From: Aradus depressus
Lineage: Eukaryota > Arthropoda > Insecta > Hemiptera > Aradidae
Direction: 5' to 3'
DNA length: 64,000 bases
Assembly (NCBI GenBank): GCA_963662175.1
Contig: OY759224.1
Span: 10,280,550-10,344,549 of the forward strand
Shown here in pieces: positions 44,511 through 54,789 of this stretch. Every line of letters begins with the position of its first letter. Positions within the stretch are counted from its first letter, which is position 1. Below the pieces are notes generated by a model. The model was not told the origin of the DNA and ran no database searches. It saw only the letters and a list, made by a program, of their open reading frames with translations. Made by a program: the position numbers and the translations under genes.

Positions 44511-44858
44511 AAAACAACATAAAAATGTGCTAATATGCAAAAACTACCCAGTTATGTAATTTATATGGATAGATCCTAATAAAGGTAATATCAAAATTAT
44601 GTATAATATATAATAGAAATAACGTCATACATTTATAATAATTATATTCATTTAATAGATGTAGAAGCTTGTCGCGAAATTATAATAAAAAAAAAAAAAT
44701 CTCTCATCATCCTGCAACAAGCTTTTACATCTATGGAATGAATATTTATTATAAATATATGTCGTCATTTGTATTATATATTATACCTAATTTTGATGGG
44801 TAGGTTTTGCATATTCAGCGATGTCCCTATTCGTTTTAGCACATTTTTATGTTTTGTT
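44511..44858. repeat. 348-bp imperfect foldback
   Basis: Left arm 44511-44672 and right arm 44717-44858 mirror each other (AACATAAAAATGTGCTA / TAGCACATTTTTATGTT; GATGTAGAAGCTTGT / ACAAGCTTTTACATC). The loop is about 44 bp. No ORF; probably a MITE. Confidence 0.82.
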
Positions 44859-45685
44859 AAATAAAAGCTTGTCTTTTGAAATTTTTTTTTTATTTATTTA
44901 TTATTTTTTTTAAATGAGTCGTTGACGACGGGTTTTTTTTTTTGTGTTTTTATAAAATGTTATTTAAATAAAAAACTATAATTTCCAGGAGGGGGGGGGG
45001 GGGGGGGGCATAGCCCCCTGAAGTATACCTGAATTCAACACTCATGAAAACCCTCGTCGACAACTTAATCGCCGTTGGTCGCTGATCTCCTGCCTGAGAA
45101 AGAGGTGGTGTATTTATTTCAAGATATGGAGATGGCATTAAAGAAATTGATTTTTTTATGAGTAATACTTTTTTATGTAGTTAAGTTTTAGACTCAGTTT
45201 TCATCTCAGACAATACAATATGAACGAATTTTCAAGATTAAGATTTAAGTTTCACACCGCCTAGAATAATAATAAGTTGAGTGTCAGTGGGTAAATCCTG
45301 TTAAGTCCATAGTATGAAACAAGAGAGGGTTTGGGAGGTGGCTGCGTGGGCAGGAGGGGTCACAGCTAAATGTCACAAGTTCACACTCCTCCCCAACCAC
45401 CATGAGCTTTTATCACCTGTGTTATTTGGTTTATCACATTACATCCTTCCCCATGCCCATGTAGCTCAGAGGTAGCGTGCTTACTTGTTTGTTTATCTGG
45501 AAGATGAAAAGACCATGAGCACATCGTCCTTCGGGGGGCGGGGAGTGTATATGCAGCCAATACGTATGAGTCACTCTTAAAACGATTGGTTGGATTCTCA
45601 TAGAACTAAACATGTGGCATCCTTATAAGCCTGGTTCAAACATAGACTATGTTGTATCTAAAAGTTTAAAGAGAAAAAGCCATGA
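44859..45685. other. Unclassified stretch with an 18-G run
   Basis: 18 G at 44991-45008. A patch at 45560-45660 resembles the Helitron 143-bp unit (GATTGGTTGGATTCTCATAG, ACATGTGGCATCCTTATAAG). Nothing else is supported. Confidence 0.4.
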
Positions 45686-45805
45686 CATGAGCCCGACCCT
45701 ACTGTGGGAGTCCTAAATTTTTATTCACCTAGGGCAGGGGTCTTTAACGAGTACCTGACATCGTACAGGCTCGGGACCATCGCTTAACGTCCCATCCGAA
45801 GGACT
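45686..45805 (-). mobile_element. SINE body fragment
   Basis: ATGAGCCCGACCCTACTGTG to CATCCGAAGGAC, reverse-oriented; both ends are missing. Confidence 0.85.
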
Positions 45806-45988
45806 ATACATACAATAAAAATGTTATTTAATTTATTACTTATAATATAATATGATTACTTATAATTATTGAAGTATAATGAATTGATGAAAAATTACAA
45901 GGCAAGCTCATTCTATTTTATTATGTAATTATTCTTACAAATTTATTGTGTTTTAGTTTAGAAATATTATCACAGATATAATTTCAAC

Positions 45989-46538
45989 GTCTAGCCCTAG
46001 AGGAAGAGATGCGAGTCCAGACCAGTGCGCTGCAAGGACATCGTCCAGAATTGGATTGTGGAAAAATGGCAACAACGTTGGTCACGATGCCCGGATGGCC
46101 GAACAACGTACGCATACTTCCCGGACGTCCGGGTACGCCTTGACTCAACATGGGTACAGCCTAATCACTGGACGTCTCAAATATTATCAGGTCATGGTGA
46201 TTTCAACTCCAAGCTGTTCTTCTTTCACAGGAAGAACACCCCGAACTGTTCGTGCGGTGGTATCGAGACTGCAGAACATGTGGTCCTCGAATGCCCGCTG
46301 TACGACCAAGCTAGGGTGGAGTTGATTCATGGGACAAGATCGTATTTGGGACTGGATCTACGGCAGATGGTGACGGAAACTGACTACCCGATGTTCTGCC
46401 GATTCGTCGGCTCCTGGCGGGAGCAGAAACAGGCAATGTAATGATCCCGAGCTTTGCCTAAACGTAGACTGGGTGATGTTGCTGCAACGCAAGGCGCACC
46501 CTCTTTTAAAACGAACTTTAAAAAAAAAAAAAAAAAAC
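45989..46538 (+). mobile_element. R1-like LINE, 5'-truncated, 12-bp target duplication
   Basis: Flanked by TATAATTTCAAC (45977-45988 and 46539-46550) and ending in about 18 A. The coding end closely matches the LINE at 52527-54789, but after the stop codon the 3' UTR is unrelated (CGAGCTTTGCCTAAACG instead of CTGCGCCGGGGAGGC). So it belongs to a sister subfamily rather than the same one. Confidence 0.88.
46025..46441 (+). pseudogene. R1-like LINE ORF2 C-terminus with intact zinc knuckle
   Basis: The 138 residues run from DIVQNWIVEKWQQRW to the natural stop. They include CSCGGIETAEHVVLEC, a C-x-C...H-x4-C knuckle found at the end of R1- and Jockey-type ORF2 proteins. This copy keeps the frame that the 54-kb copy has lost. 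The catalytic domain is absent because of 5' truncation. Confidence 0.75.
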
Positions 46539-46550
46539 TATAATTTCAAC

Positions 46551-47260
46551 TAATTATCTAGCTGAAAAACTCTTTTTATTTTATTTTTTTCTTTTCATAT
46601 TTCTATTTTTGTTCTATGCCTTTTACAATTTTTTTTCTTTTTCAAAGCTCTTATTTTGTTTTATATAATTTTGAATTGTTTTTGTTTTCCAATTGCTTTC
46701 ACTTATTCTTTATCTTTCTATTAAAGTGCATATCCATATTTATTTTAATATTATTTGTATATTTAGTTAATATTCTTATATCTTATTTATCATTATTACT
46801 AATTTTTATCATTCTTTATAGAATGTTAGAATATAACTATAGGAAAATATATCTTGTAAAGAACTCCATTCATTGACATAAAGCTTACACAAGAGTTTAA
46901 GAACGTGCAAATAAATGTTTATCCATGTATCTTTATTGTTATTTGTTGATTAATTAATTTTTTATCCTGAGTTGACGAAGAGACGTATGATCGCCCTAAA
47001 ATATTTTAAAAGAATTATATAAAGAGGAAATATTTATAATTATAAAATGTAATAAAAATAATATCTACTAGTATATTTAATATTAAGAATTTTATATTGC
47101 TTTATTTATTTTATTTTTATAGTTATTAATATTCTTCACATAACTGTTTGTATCCTAAGATTTAATATTGGTTGATTTATGTAATTTTTAAGCTATTTTG
47201 ATGTACAAAATATGCGTTAAACCGTTGTTTTAATAAGGAATTTCATGTTTCCGACCTCCA
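46551..47260. other. Very AT-rich stretch
   Basis: A plus-strand 86-codon ORF (46616-46876) is low-complexity hydrophobic (F, L, I, Y) and follows base composition. Nothing is supported. Confidence 0.45.
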
Positions 47261-47548
47261 GATTCCAAAATGAATGTATCAACACGAAATTTTATAAGTA
47301 ATTCCAGAACTCTCTAATGACATCTATTGATTTTCAGCCAAATCGCCAACGGGAAGGGGTGGATTAGAGAAGGGGCTTAAGTCAATAACTCTAATAACTG
47401 CCGTTGTAATGAATGCATCGACACAAAATTGTATATGTGAATTCAAAACCAAATAAAGAAAAATAATTATTAATTTTCAGCGAAATCGGCCAAAGAGAAG
47501 GGGGAGATCAGAGGGGGCTTAACTCAAAAACCCCAATAACTTATTTAA
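47261..47548. repeat. CTTCCCC-family interior fragment
   Basis: CGACCTCCAGATTCCAAAATG, then AATGTATCAACACGAAATTT, TATTGATTTTCAGCC and AACTCTAATAACTGCCG match the interior. The right part is cut by the piggyBac element at a TTAA. Confidence 0.6.
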
Positions 47549-48493
47549 CCCTGGAATGCCTCGGTCTAAAACACATCACATAACTCTCCTGTGGGGTCTG
47601 TCAGACCCCAACATTGAATTTCACTAAATTGAGTGAAAGGATTGAAGGAAACAATGGTAAAAAATTCAAATAACTAAAACTTTGATCAGTTATTTATTTA
47701 CAGAGGATGGATGAATAATAATGAAAAACAAACTTTAGAGGAAAAAAATGTAGGAAGAATGAATAAACAAAGCTAAAGTTTGCAAGAAAATTCACAACAT
47801 TTCACACAAAATTCGAATGTTTTTCATATAAAATAACATGAAACAACATGTGAATACTTAATGAATTAATGTGTAATGGTAAAATGAAATTGCTCATAAA
47901 AATGTCAACATTCACAGCACTTCGATGATCTATGATCAAAACACATGGCTCTCTGGCAGGTTGAGCATAAATATTTAGTTTTCTTGTCTTCTTTTCGGTC
48001 GCAGAAGCAATATCGAACTTTCTTTCCCACGGTCACTACTTGTGAGGTAGATGCATCACATATTGAAGAACATGAAGTGCCACTTCAGTATCAGAAGCTT
48101 GTCCTCCAAAGTACTCATCATTTTCTTCCATCTGAACCAGAAGATCTCTAATATCTTCTTCACTCTATTTACGTCTTTTAGACATTTTGAGCGCAGAAAA
48201 ATAAAGCAACAAATAAAAAACTGACAAGAAACAACACTTCACGAAACTCAAATAAGGAGAAAAACACTGGTCGATAACTCCCCGGTGGGGTCTGACGGAC
48301 CCCAACTTACATAGACTACTTCACTGCACGAAAGCCGAGAAGGTAATAAACTTATAAACGACTGTGACATCAGAAGCAGTGATCGGGGGTGATATAGGAG
48401 GGAGTAAGTGGCGCACGGCCTGCAGTATTCAACATGTAAACTAACTTCAAAGTGCGGCTGGGGTCCATCAGACCCCACCGGGGTATTCCAGGG
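47549..48493 (-). mobile_element. piggyBac-like element, internally deleted
   Basis: The ends are CCCTGGAATGCC and GGTATTCCAGGG, both flanked by TTAA (47545-47548 and 48494-48497), the piggyBac target. Just inside lie short palindromes GGGGTCTG(T/A)C(A/G)GACCCC near 47592 and 48286, and a related one near 48462. The interior codes on the minus strand for the start and the end of a piggyBac transposase with the whole catalytic middle missing. The total is 945 bp, against more than 2 kb for an autonomous copy. Confidence 0.88.
47880..48190 (-). pseudogene. piggyBac transposase N- and C-terminal remnants fused by deletion
   Basis: The minus strand begins MSKRRK, a stop, then SEEDIRDLLVQMEEND, the acidic N-terminus usual in piggyBac transposases. 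After a short stretch and a frame change it continues VRYCFCDRKEDKKTKYLC, then STCQRAMCFDHRSSKCC: the cysteine-rich C-terminal domain that binds the transposon ends. The aspartates of the catalytic domain are all gone. The junction lies near 48060-48090. Confidence 0.78.
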
Positions 48494-48519
48494 TTAATTC
48501 AAAAGAAAAAATAGATTTA

Positions 48520-48852
48520 ATGTATAAATGCGGAGTGTATAAATTGAAATGGCCAGAATGTAATGCCAAATACGCAGCACAGACAGGGAGATCCTTTAAG
48601 ATTAGATACAGGGAACACACAAGAAATACAAACTCCAACACTTCCTCATTTCACCAACATCTCACAGAAACAGGGCATACCATAGACACACAACACAAAC
48701 CAACTATAATACATATCTGCCAAAAAGGTCCACTTTTGAATTTACTGGAAGCGGTAGAAATAAATAAACTGAACAAAAATAACGATATTGTAATGCTAAA
48801 TGAACAAATAGAACTGAACCATTCCCCCCTTCTTAATTTAAATATCAAGTAG
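48520..48852 (+). pseudogene. Penelope-like GIY-YIG endonuclease domain
   Basis: The 110 residues start inside the domain: CGVYKLKWPECNAKY, then AAQTGRSFKIRYREH, HLTETGH and LLEAVEI. The usual pattern is G-(I/V)-Y ... C..C...Y(I/V)GQT.R.F..R..EH ... H....GH ... E. Here the first zinc-binding cysteine is tryptophan (KWPEC) and YIG is changed to YAA, so nuclease activity is doubtful. A natural stop ends the frame after LLNLNIK. Known role of the family: target-site cleavage for retrotransposition. Confidence 0.82.
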
Positions 48853-49182
48853 CTAAGAGTCTGATGATTGTAGGAATGTTTTGCCAACTCACATTTAGAG
48901 AATACTATAATTTTCATTTGCCTTTAGATTCTATTTATTTGTTTTTATTCACTTTAAATTATATTTATATATAAATACAAACACTTTACTGTTAGCTTCA
49001 CTTTATTAGATTTTATATATATATTTTATTTTTTATTTTTATATTTATTATTATCTTGTAAATATATGTTTATTAGAATGTATAGAGTAACAAAAACAAG
49101 GGATTCCCCGTCACTACCTAAAAACCCCCCTCCATAACTGTACCTTCTACCCTGTCAACCAATTGTCAGTTTATAAGTGACT

Positions 49183-49210
49183 CTTGATAATGCCTTAACA
49201 CGGCGAAACT
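49183..49210 (+). ncRNA. Possible relic of a Penelope hammerhead ribozyme
   Basis: CTTGATAA-TGCC-TTAACAC-GGC-GAAAC resembles a hammerhead core (CUGANGA - stem II - GAAA), with stem II as GCC/GGC. Two core bases differ from consensus, so it is probably inactive. Its place, after a GIY-YIG ORF, is where such motifs are expected. Confidence 0.4.
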
Positions 49211-49235
49211 AGTTGGGTATTTGAGAATATATAGT

Positions 49236-49578
49236 TAGGTTAAGTTTTATGACTCATGCCCGGGCTTTAACTACGAGGTCATATCGCCTACTACCAGAGC
49301 GCTCTTTCGTCACTCTGGTGGACATGAGCCCGACTCTACTGTGGGAGTCCTAAATTTTGCCTACCCTAAATTTTTATTCATCTAGGGTAGGGGTCTTTAA
49401 CGAGTACCTGACATCGTACAGGCTCGGGACCAGCGCTTAACGTCTCATCCGAAGGACGGCGTGCTTAAGTTTATTTTACCTCTTAGATAAAATAAACTAA
49501 GGGCCTCGGTCGGGTTACGAACCCACGTTCCTGAGCTCAGAAGTCAAGCACGCATACCACTGAGCTACCGGCGCCCTC
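49236..49578 (-). mobile_element. Full-length SINE with 12-bp target duplication
   Basis: Flanked by AGAATATATAGT (49224-49235 and 49579-49590). Box A complement CCACTGAGCTACC and box B complement GGGTTACGAACCC are clear. Length 343 bp. Inserted into the Penelope-like tail. Confidence 0.94.
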
Positions 49579-49619
49579 AGAATATATAGTGAAGTTTGAC
49601 AAAGAAATTGTGTATTTTA

Positions 49620-49860
49620 ATTATCTATTCCTGTCGATGTAAAGAATGTCATGACACGAAATTTCAAATTTAAAATCAAAACCCAATGAGAAGGGATTTA
49701 GAAGCCCCAATCTAAGTTAACTGTTGAATATTAACGCAAACAGTCGACTGGTTTAAAGGGGGTGCGAAAAGTTAATTAATTAATTCGTTGTGGTGAAGTA
49801 CATTACCGGTGATTCACCGACTTATTTTTTGTTTTTGTTGTTTGTTTTCATACACTAAAC
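49620..49860. repeat. CTTCCCC-family interior fragment
   Basis: Blocks AAATTTAAAATCAAAACCCAA, AACGCAAACAGTCGACTGG and ACCGGTGATTCACCGAC match other copies (10555-10600, 36780-36835). Confidence 0.55.
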
Positions 49861-50312
49861 AAACAATATATTTTTTGTTGTTTGAGTAGCCGGGATGAGA
49901 CTAGAACTGCAGGATGGGGAAGGCTGTATCGATCCAACTACGCCCACGTTTCTCCTCCGCCCCCGCTTTATATCTCACAGCCTGGCTTTTCAGGTTTCCA
50001 ATACCTGTATGTTATACCTGTAAGCCTTGATAAAACAATTTTTTTTTTTTTAATTTGAAAGACAAGGGTTTTTCCGTCTTACTTTGCCCTATTTGAATAA
50101 AACTCTGAGCTTTCTTCTTAAACCATTTATAAAAGTCCTCGGTAAATCAAAATTTTTTTGCCCTTCCTTCAAAACCAATCCCCCGTTTGATCTAATTATC
50201 AATATTTGACTTACATATCGATTTCTAAAAAAAAATTTGAGTCGATATATTCAATACATCAACAGTAATTAAAGTTTTTGAGTTGAACATTAATATGTGC
50301 CGTTCTTATGGT

Positions 50313-50651
50313 TAGGTTAGGTTTTAAGACTCATGCCTGCCTGGGCTTTAACTACGAGGTCATATCGCCTATTACCAAAGCACTCTTTCGTCACTCTGGT
50401 GGACATGAGCCCGACTCTACTATGGGAGTCCTAAATTTTGCCTACCCTAAATGGTTTATTCACCTAGGCTAGGGGTCTTTAACGAGTACATGACATCGTA
50501 CAGACATCGCTTAACGTCCCATCCGTAGGACGGCGTGCTTAAGTTTATTTTACCTCTCAGATAAAATAAACTAAGGGCCTCGGTCGGGTTACGAACCCAC
50601 ATTCTTGATCTCAGAAGTCAAGCACGCATACCACTGAGCTACCGGCGCCCT
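50313..50651 (-). mobile_element. Full-length SINE with 13-bp target duplication
   Basis: Flanked by CCGTTCTTATGGT (50300-50312 and 50652-50664). It has a duplicated CCTG in the tail (CATGCCTGCCTGGGC) and lost about 10 bp (GGCTCGGGACC) in the body. Confidence 0.94.
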
Positions 50652-50794
50652 CCGTTCTTATGGTGTTTTGAATTTAAATATAAAATTTCATGTAGATTCA
50701 TTACATCGGCAGCTATTGGCGGTTTTATGTTGAGCCTCCTTCCAAATCCTCCTCTTTCTTTGGGTCGATTTGTCTGAAAATTATCAGGTATTGT

Positions 50795-51484
50795 CATGGG
50801 CGTAGCCAGGGGGGAGCAGGGGGGGGGCATGTGCCCCCCCCCTGGCCAGACAAATAAAAATATAAAAATTAAATAAACTAAAAAAATAGTTTTTATTAAA
50901 AATGCATTGCTTGCAAGTTACCATAGGATCATCAAATTTCCCGTTCTTCTGACTCCTAAATCAGCGATCAGCTGTTGTAAGTGCAGGCCGCAGGCCATGC
51001 GCTGTAACTGTTCACTGTGTTTGTGTTCACGTGACAGTTTGTTTTGAGGTTTTGACGAAGTTTTCGTCTAACAGTTCCGTTCCGTTTTGACTGTTTTCCA
51101 TATTTGCATAAAATTATTAAAATTAGCATGGATATTGGGAAGTTTTTTAGTAAATATCTTGAATTATTTTATAATTGAATTGAAGAGCCTAGAGATTTAG
51201 ACAGATAACCTAATAGTCCAAGCTCCCATGGCACAAAAAAAAGGTACCCCATCAAACATCTCAAATTTTAAAGGTGAAAATGCTTGGAAAACATGTAAAA
51301 AAACATTTTACCCCCGCCAGACTAGAAAAAATGTATTAATTGATATGTTAAATGAATTTTTGAAATTAGCTAAAAAAAATGAATTTACTTTTTAAACTTT
51401 TTAACCCCCCCCCCCCCCCCCCCCCTGTAACCTAACTTTGCCCCCCCCCCCCCCCCCCTGCTCAAAATACTGGCTACGCCCCTG
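50795..51484 (+). mobile_element. hAT-type element, non-autonomous
   Basis: Flanked by the 8-bp duplication GGTATTGT (50787-50794 and 51485-51492). The ends are CATGGGCGTAGCCAG and CTGGCTACGCCCCTG, the well-known CAGGGGCGTAGCCAG type of hAT end. C and G runs border both ends (21 C at 51405-51425, 18 C at 51441-51458). An ORF start MDIGKFFSKYLEL (51128 on), broken by stops, looks like the N-terminus of a hAT transposase. All else is deleted. Confidence 0.88.
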
Positions 51485-51804
51485 GGTATTGTCCTTACGA
51501 GATTTTGGATATACATGTAAAATTTCGTGACGTACCTTTATTCTATCGGGATTTATCGTGTTCATAGAAGATCGTGCTCACACACAAACATACATTTTTT
51601 TTCACTTTTGGAATCAAGAGGTCGGAAAATGTGAAATTACGTTGAAATTTCAACTTCAAATTTCAGGCCGATTAAATAACTTCGTACCATTTTTTTTGTA
51701 GCATTTTCCTAATGGTTTAATACCAACATATAAGAAGGTTCTAAATGCAATGAAATAACTAGAAATGTGAAAAAAGGCTTCTTAATTAAAATTTAGAACC
51801 TAGA

Positions 51805-51995
51805 CTGTTTCACTAAAAGGACCGACGCATCGGGAGGGTCAAAATTTTATTTCATCGGATACATCAACTGGCTTTTTGAATTTATTACTGTGATTTACAT
51901 TTTTATGCTCTTATCCTAGATTATTTATGCTCTAATCCTATATTATCCTAAGAAATAATATTTTGACCCTCCCATCGGTCCTTTTAGTGAAACAG
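51805..51995. mobile_element. MITE with ~45-bp inverted ends
   Basis: CTGTTTCACTAAAAGGACCG at the left mirrors CGGTCCTTTTAGTGAAACAG at the right, and the match continues through GGGAGGGTCAAAAT. The middle (about 90 bp) is AT-rich. No target duplication is clear. It ends just before the DUF4817-type element. Confidence 0.85.
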
Positions 51996-52210
51996 ATCAG
52001 ATTCACCTTATACAGGGTGTAACAAGTCGAGAGGGCGTTACTTAGGGATCTTATAGTAAACTTAATTCTGAACAAAAAAGTTCCTATAAACATAGGTCCG
52101 CAAATGCTTTGTTTAAAAGTTATAATAAAAAAACTGCATGGCAAAGAAAGAAATACATGCAATTGGTATAAGGGATTAGGATCTGAATAGGGTTCAAAGT
52201 TCAATACCAT

Positions 52211-52526
52211 TCATGTAGCCTCATCTGTCCATAAGATGTTGTTACCAAAGTGATGATTGGATGCTAAACGACGAAGATACCAGTTACAGAATTGCATCCT
52301 TGCTTCACCATCACCCTGTACTAAATACTGTACTGAATTAAAATGATGGGGGTGCATACGTTCGCTCCTTAGGGTTCCGTACACTTCCATATGCGAAACC
52401 TGCATTTGAAGCCCGGTTCGACTTGGGCTTGTCGTCGGATTTACTTCAAAAGCTCTGATGATATTTTCACTTCGATTTACATTGACTCGTGGATTAATTA
52501 TTCTGGTAGGCAGCTCTGTAACACGG
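52211..52526 (-). pseudogene. DUF4817-type transposase, C-terminal part of the split gene
   Basis: It reads RVTELPTRIINPRVNV, then FCNWYLRRLASNHHF and ILWTDEAT, then a stop. 'FC.W..........ILWTDEA' holds the first catalytic aspartate of this transposase group. The other acidic residues are absent: the frame ends right beside the inverted end. The reading frame continues from 54790-54979 once the LINE and one target duplication are disregarded. Confidence 0.75.
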
Positions 52527-54789
52527 GGTTGGCAACCAGTATGCCATGTCCCTGGAAGAGGCTGGCGGGATGTACTTGAGGGAGGCCTTCCCGGAGGACG
52601 ACCCGGCGGAGGATTCACCCAGCCAACGAGACATCAGGAACGCTGCCCGTACTTGGCCGGATACGGGGAACGCACCTGATTGGGACGAGATTGACCTGAG
52701 CTTGGCGGTTGGGAGGCAGAAGAGTGGCGGCGCCCCTGGGAGCGATCTCATAGACGCCGCTATAATCAAGAAAGCCTTCCCGGCCATCAAGTCGGATCTC
52801 TTACTACTGTATAACTCCTGCCTTAGGAGGGGCCACTTCCCTAGGACTTGGAAACGAGCACTCGTGTGTACGTTTGTTAAGCCTGGTGATAGGGACCTTT
52901 CCCTGGCAGGTAGCCACAGACCAATCAGCCTGCTCCCCGTATTCGGTAAAGTATTGGAGACTCTTATCTTCAATGGAATTCGGGCCCAGGTACATGCTTT
53001 TGTATCCCACAGGCAGTTCGGTGGCTTGAGGGGCAGATCCGCCGAAGATGCGTTGATGATGCTGAGGGCGGATGTGGAGAATGACCGTGGGAAATATGCC
53101 CTGTGTGTCTTCTTTGACATCGCGTCGGCCTTCGACTGCGCCTGGTGGCCTGCCATCCTCACGCGACTGCGGGCTGTGGGACTGCCTGGGAATGTGTTTG
53201 GGTTGATATCCAGCTTCCTCAGCGATCGATCTGCGACCATGAGTCAGCTATACGCTAGCACTACAGTGGACGTCACTAGAGGCTGTCCTCAGGGCTCGGT
53301 CCTCGGACCGATACTTTGGGCCATACTCTTTGACGGACTGCTCCGTGATCTCGAGGGCCGTGGATATAAGGCAATCGCCTACGTCGACGACCTCGTTGTT
53401 ACGGTGCACGCTGATAGTCGAGCTGCTCTAACCCTTCGCGCCCAAGCCGCCATCGACGATATAGACAACTGGTGCTGCGCCAACAAACTGGCTCTCTCTC
53501 CTAGCAAGACCTCGGCTTTGCTGATGAGAGGGAGAACCGACGCCCGACACCCCCTGGTAATCAAAATCCACGGACGCCGCATTGAGAGCCCGGCAACGGT
53601 CACTTATCTCGGAGTGCGGATCGGGCCGGGCCTCAACGTGACGCCCCACGTTGTTGCCATTAAAGAAAGGACTACCGCCACTTTCAACGCTTTGAGCTGC
53701 CTAGCCCGCGCGACGTGGGGCCTCGGCTATTCTGCGTGTAGAATCATCTACACTGGAGTATTCGAGGCTGTAGCAAGGTACGCCGCTGCTGGGTGGTGGC
53801 ATCGTCCCACGAAGCGGCGACGCGTTATCCTTGTGCAAGCCCAGAGAGCAGCCCTTTTAAGGGTTACAAAGGCCTATCGTACTGTCTCTACGGCTGCGCT
53901 ACAGGTGCTGGCAGGAGCTCCGCCAATAGACTTAGTCTTGGACGGGGCTGTCGCCTCGTACTATTGTAGACGCAACTTGCCCTTAGGAGCAGATATAGAT
54001 GAGCCTTTACGTCTAGCCCTGGAGGAAGAGATGCGCGGACAGTCCAGACCGGAGCGTTGCAGGGACATAGTCCAGGAATGGATAGTGGAGAAATGGCAAC
54101 AGCGGTGGTCACGATCATCGGATGGCCGAACGACCTACGCATATTTACCGGAAATCCGGGTACGTCTGGACTCTACTTGGATACTGCCTGACCACTGGAT
54201 GTCCCAGATACTATCAGGTCACGGAGATTTCAACTCCAAGCTGTTCTTCTTTAAGAGGAAGACAACCCGAACTGCTCGTGCGGCGGGGTCGAGACTGCGG
54301 AGCACGTGGTCCTCGAATGTCCGCTGTACGACGGGCCTAGGGTGGAGTTGATACGCGGGACAGGATCGTATCTGGGACTCGACCTGCGGCAGCTGATGAC
54401 GGAAACCGGCTACCCAATGTTCAGCCGATTTGTCGCCTCCTGGGGGAGAAAGAAGCAAGCATTTTGACCCTGCGCCGGGGAGGCCTGCAGTCGTCCCCGG
54501 CGCCGTAACGAACCACAATTAGCGATCGCCCTACATATATCCCGAGCTCTCTCGGGCCGCCAAGAAAATTAAGGTGGGCTGGGAGTGACCGCTGATGGTC
54601 GCAGATGGTCGGCAGCGGTCGCTCCTAGCCTACCACAGCATCATATGTTCTGCATTTTTAATTATGTACTTATTTAGTATTTTAATTGTGTAAATAAATT
54701 TGTTAGGCCTCCCTTTTTCCCCGACGATTCGGCGATGGTGTCGTGGCCTCCACCGGAGGTCGGCAACCCAAAAAAAAAAAAAAAAAAAA
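52527..54789 (+). mobile_element. R1-like LINE, 5'-truncated, 14-bp target duplication
   Basis: Flanked by GCTCTGTAACACGG (52513-52526 and 54790-54803), ending in about 19 A. The 2.26-kb body has the reverse transcriptase, the zinc-knuckle end (frameshifted) and a GC-rich 3' UTR with CTCCACCGGAGGTCGG. It is markedly richer in GC than its surroundings. R1 itself is specific for 28S rDNA, but this one sits in a transposon, like the dispersed members of that clade. Confidence 0.92.
52546..54351 (+). pseudogene. R1-like LINE reverse transcriptase (ORF2), one frameshift
   Basis: 601 residues are open. Motifs: HRPISLLPVFGK (~124-135), FFDIASAFD (motif A, ~189-197), CPQGSVLGPILW (~247-258), YVDD (279-282; a V where many have A), and NKLALSPSKT (~310-320). 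The C-terminal DIVQEWIVEKWQQRW block follows. Near 54260-54268 one base is missing compared with the 46-kb relative; the frame then slips and the CxC...H...C knuckle is read only in another frame, which ends with TGA at 54465-54467. The endonuclease domain is missing by 5' truncation. The start given is only the first usable codon, not a native start. Confidence 0.85.

Larger units (their letters stand above)
48498..49220 (+). mobile_element. Penelope-like element, 3' fragment
   Basis: It holds the GIY-YIG endonuclease domain (48520-48852), an AT-rich tail and, near 49183-49210, a hammerhead-like core. Penelope-like elements are known to carry a C-terminal GIY-YIG nuclease and hammerhead motifs in their terminal repeats. 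The reverse transcriptase part is missing on the left, where the piggyBac element begins. A SINE interrupts the far end at 49236. Confidence 0.7.
50090..51690. repeat. CTTCCCC-family copy split by a SINE and a hAT element
   Basis: The family sequence runs 50090-50312, resumes at 50652-50794 and again at 51485-51690, ending CGATTAAATAACTTCG. Each interruption has exact target duplications, so the three parts form one element. Landmarks: CCCTTCCTTCAAAACCAATC, TCATGTAGATTCATTACATC, GGTCGATTTGTCTGAAAATT, TATCGGGATTTATCGTG. Confidence 0.75.

Noticed and set aside
46616..46876. Hydrophobic 86-codon membrane protein
   Set aside because: Low-complexity F/L/I/Y sequence from AT-rich DNA, without conserved features.
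52494..53240. 248-codon minus-strand ORF
   Set aside because: It is a shadow of the reverse transcriptase on the plus strand, which carries all the motifs.
54674..54789. Poly-phenylalanine extension of the 54979 minus-strand ORF
   Set aside because: It is read from the poly(A) tail of the inserted LINE, not part of the transposase.
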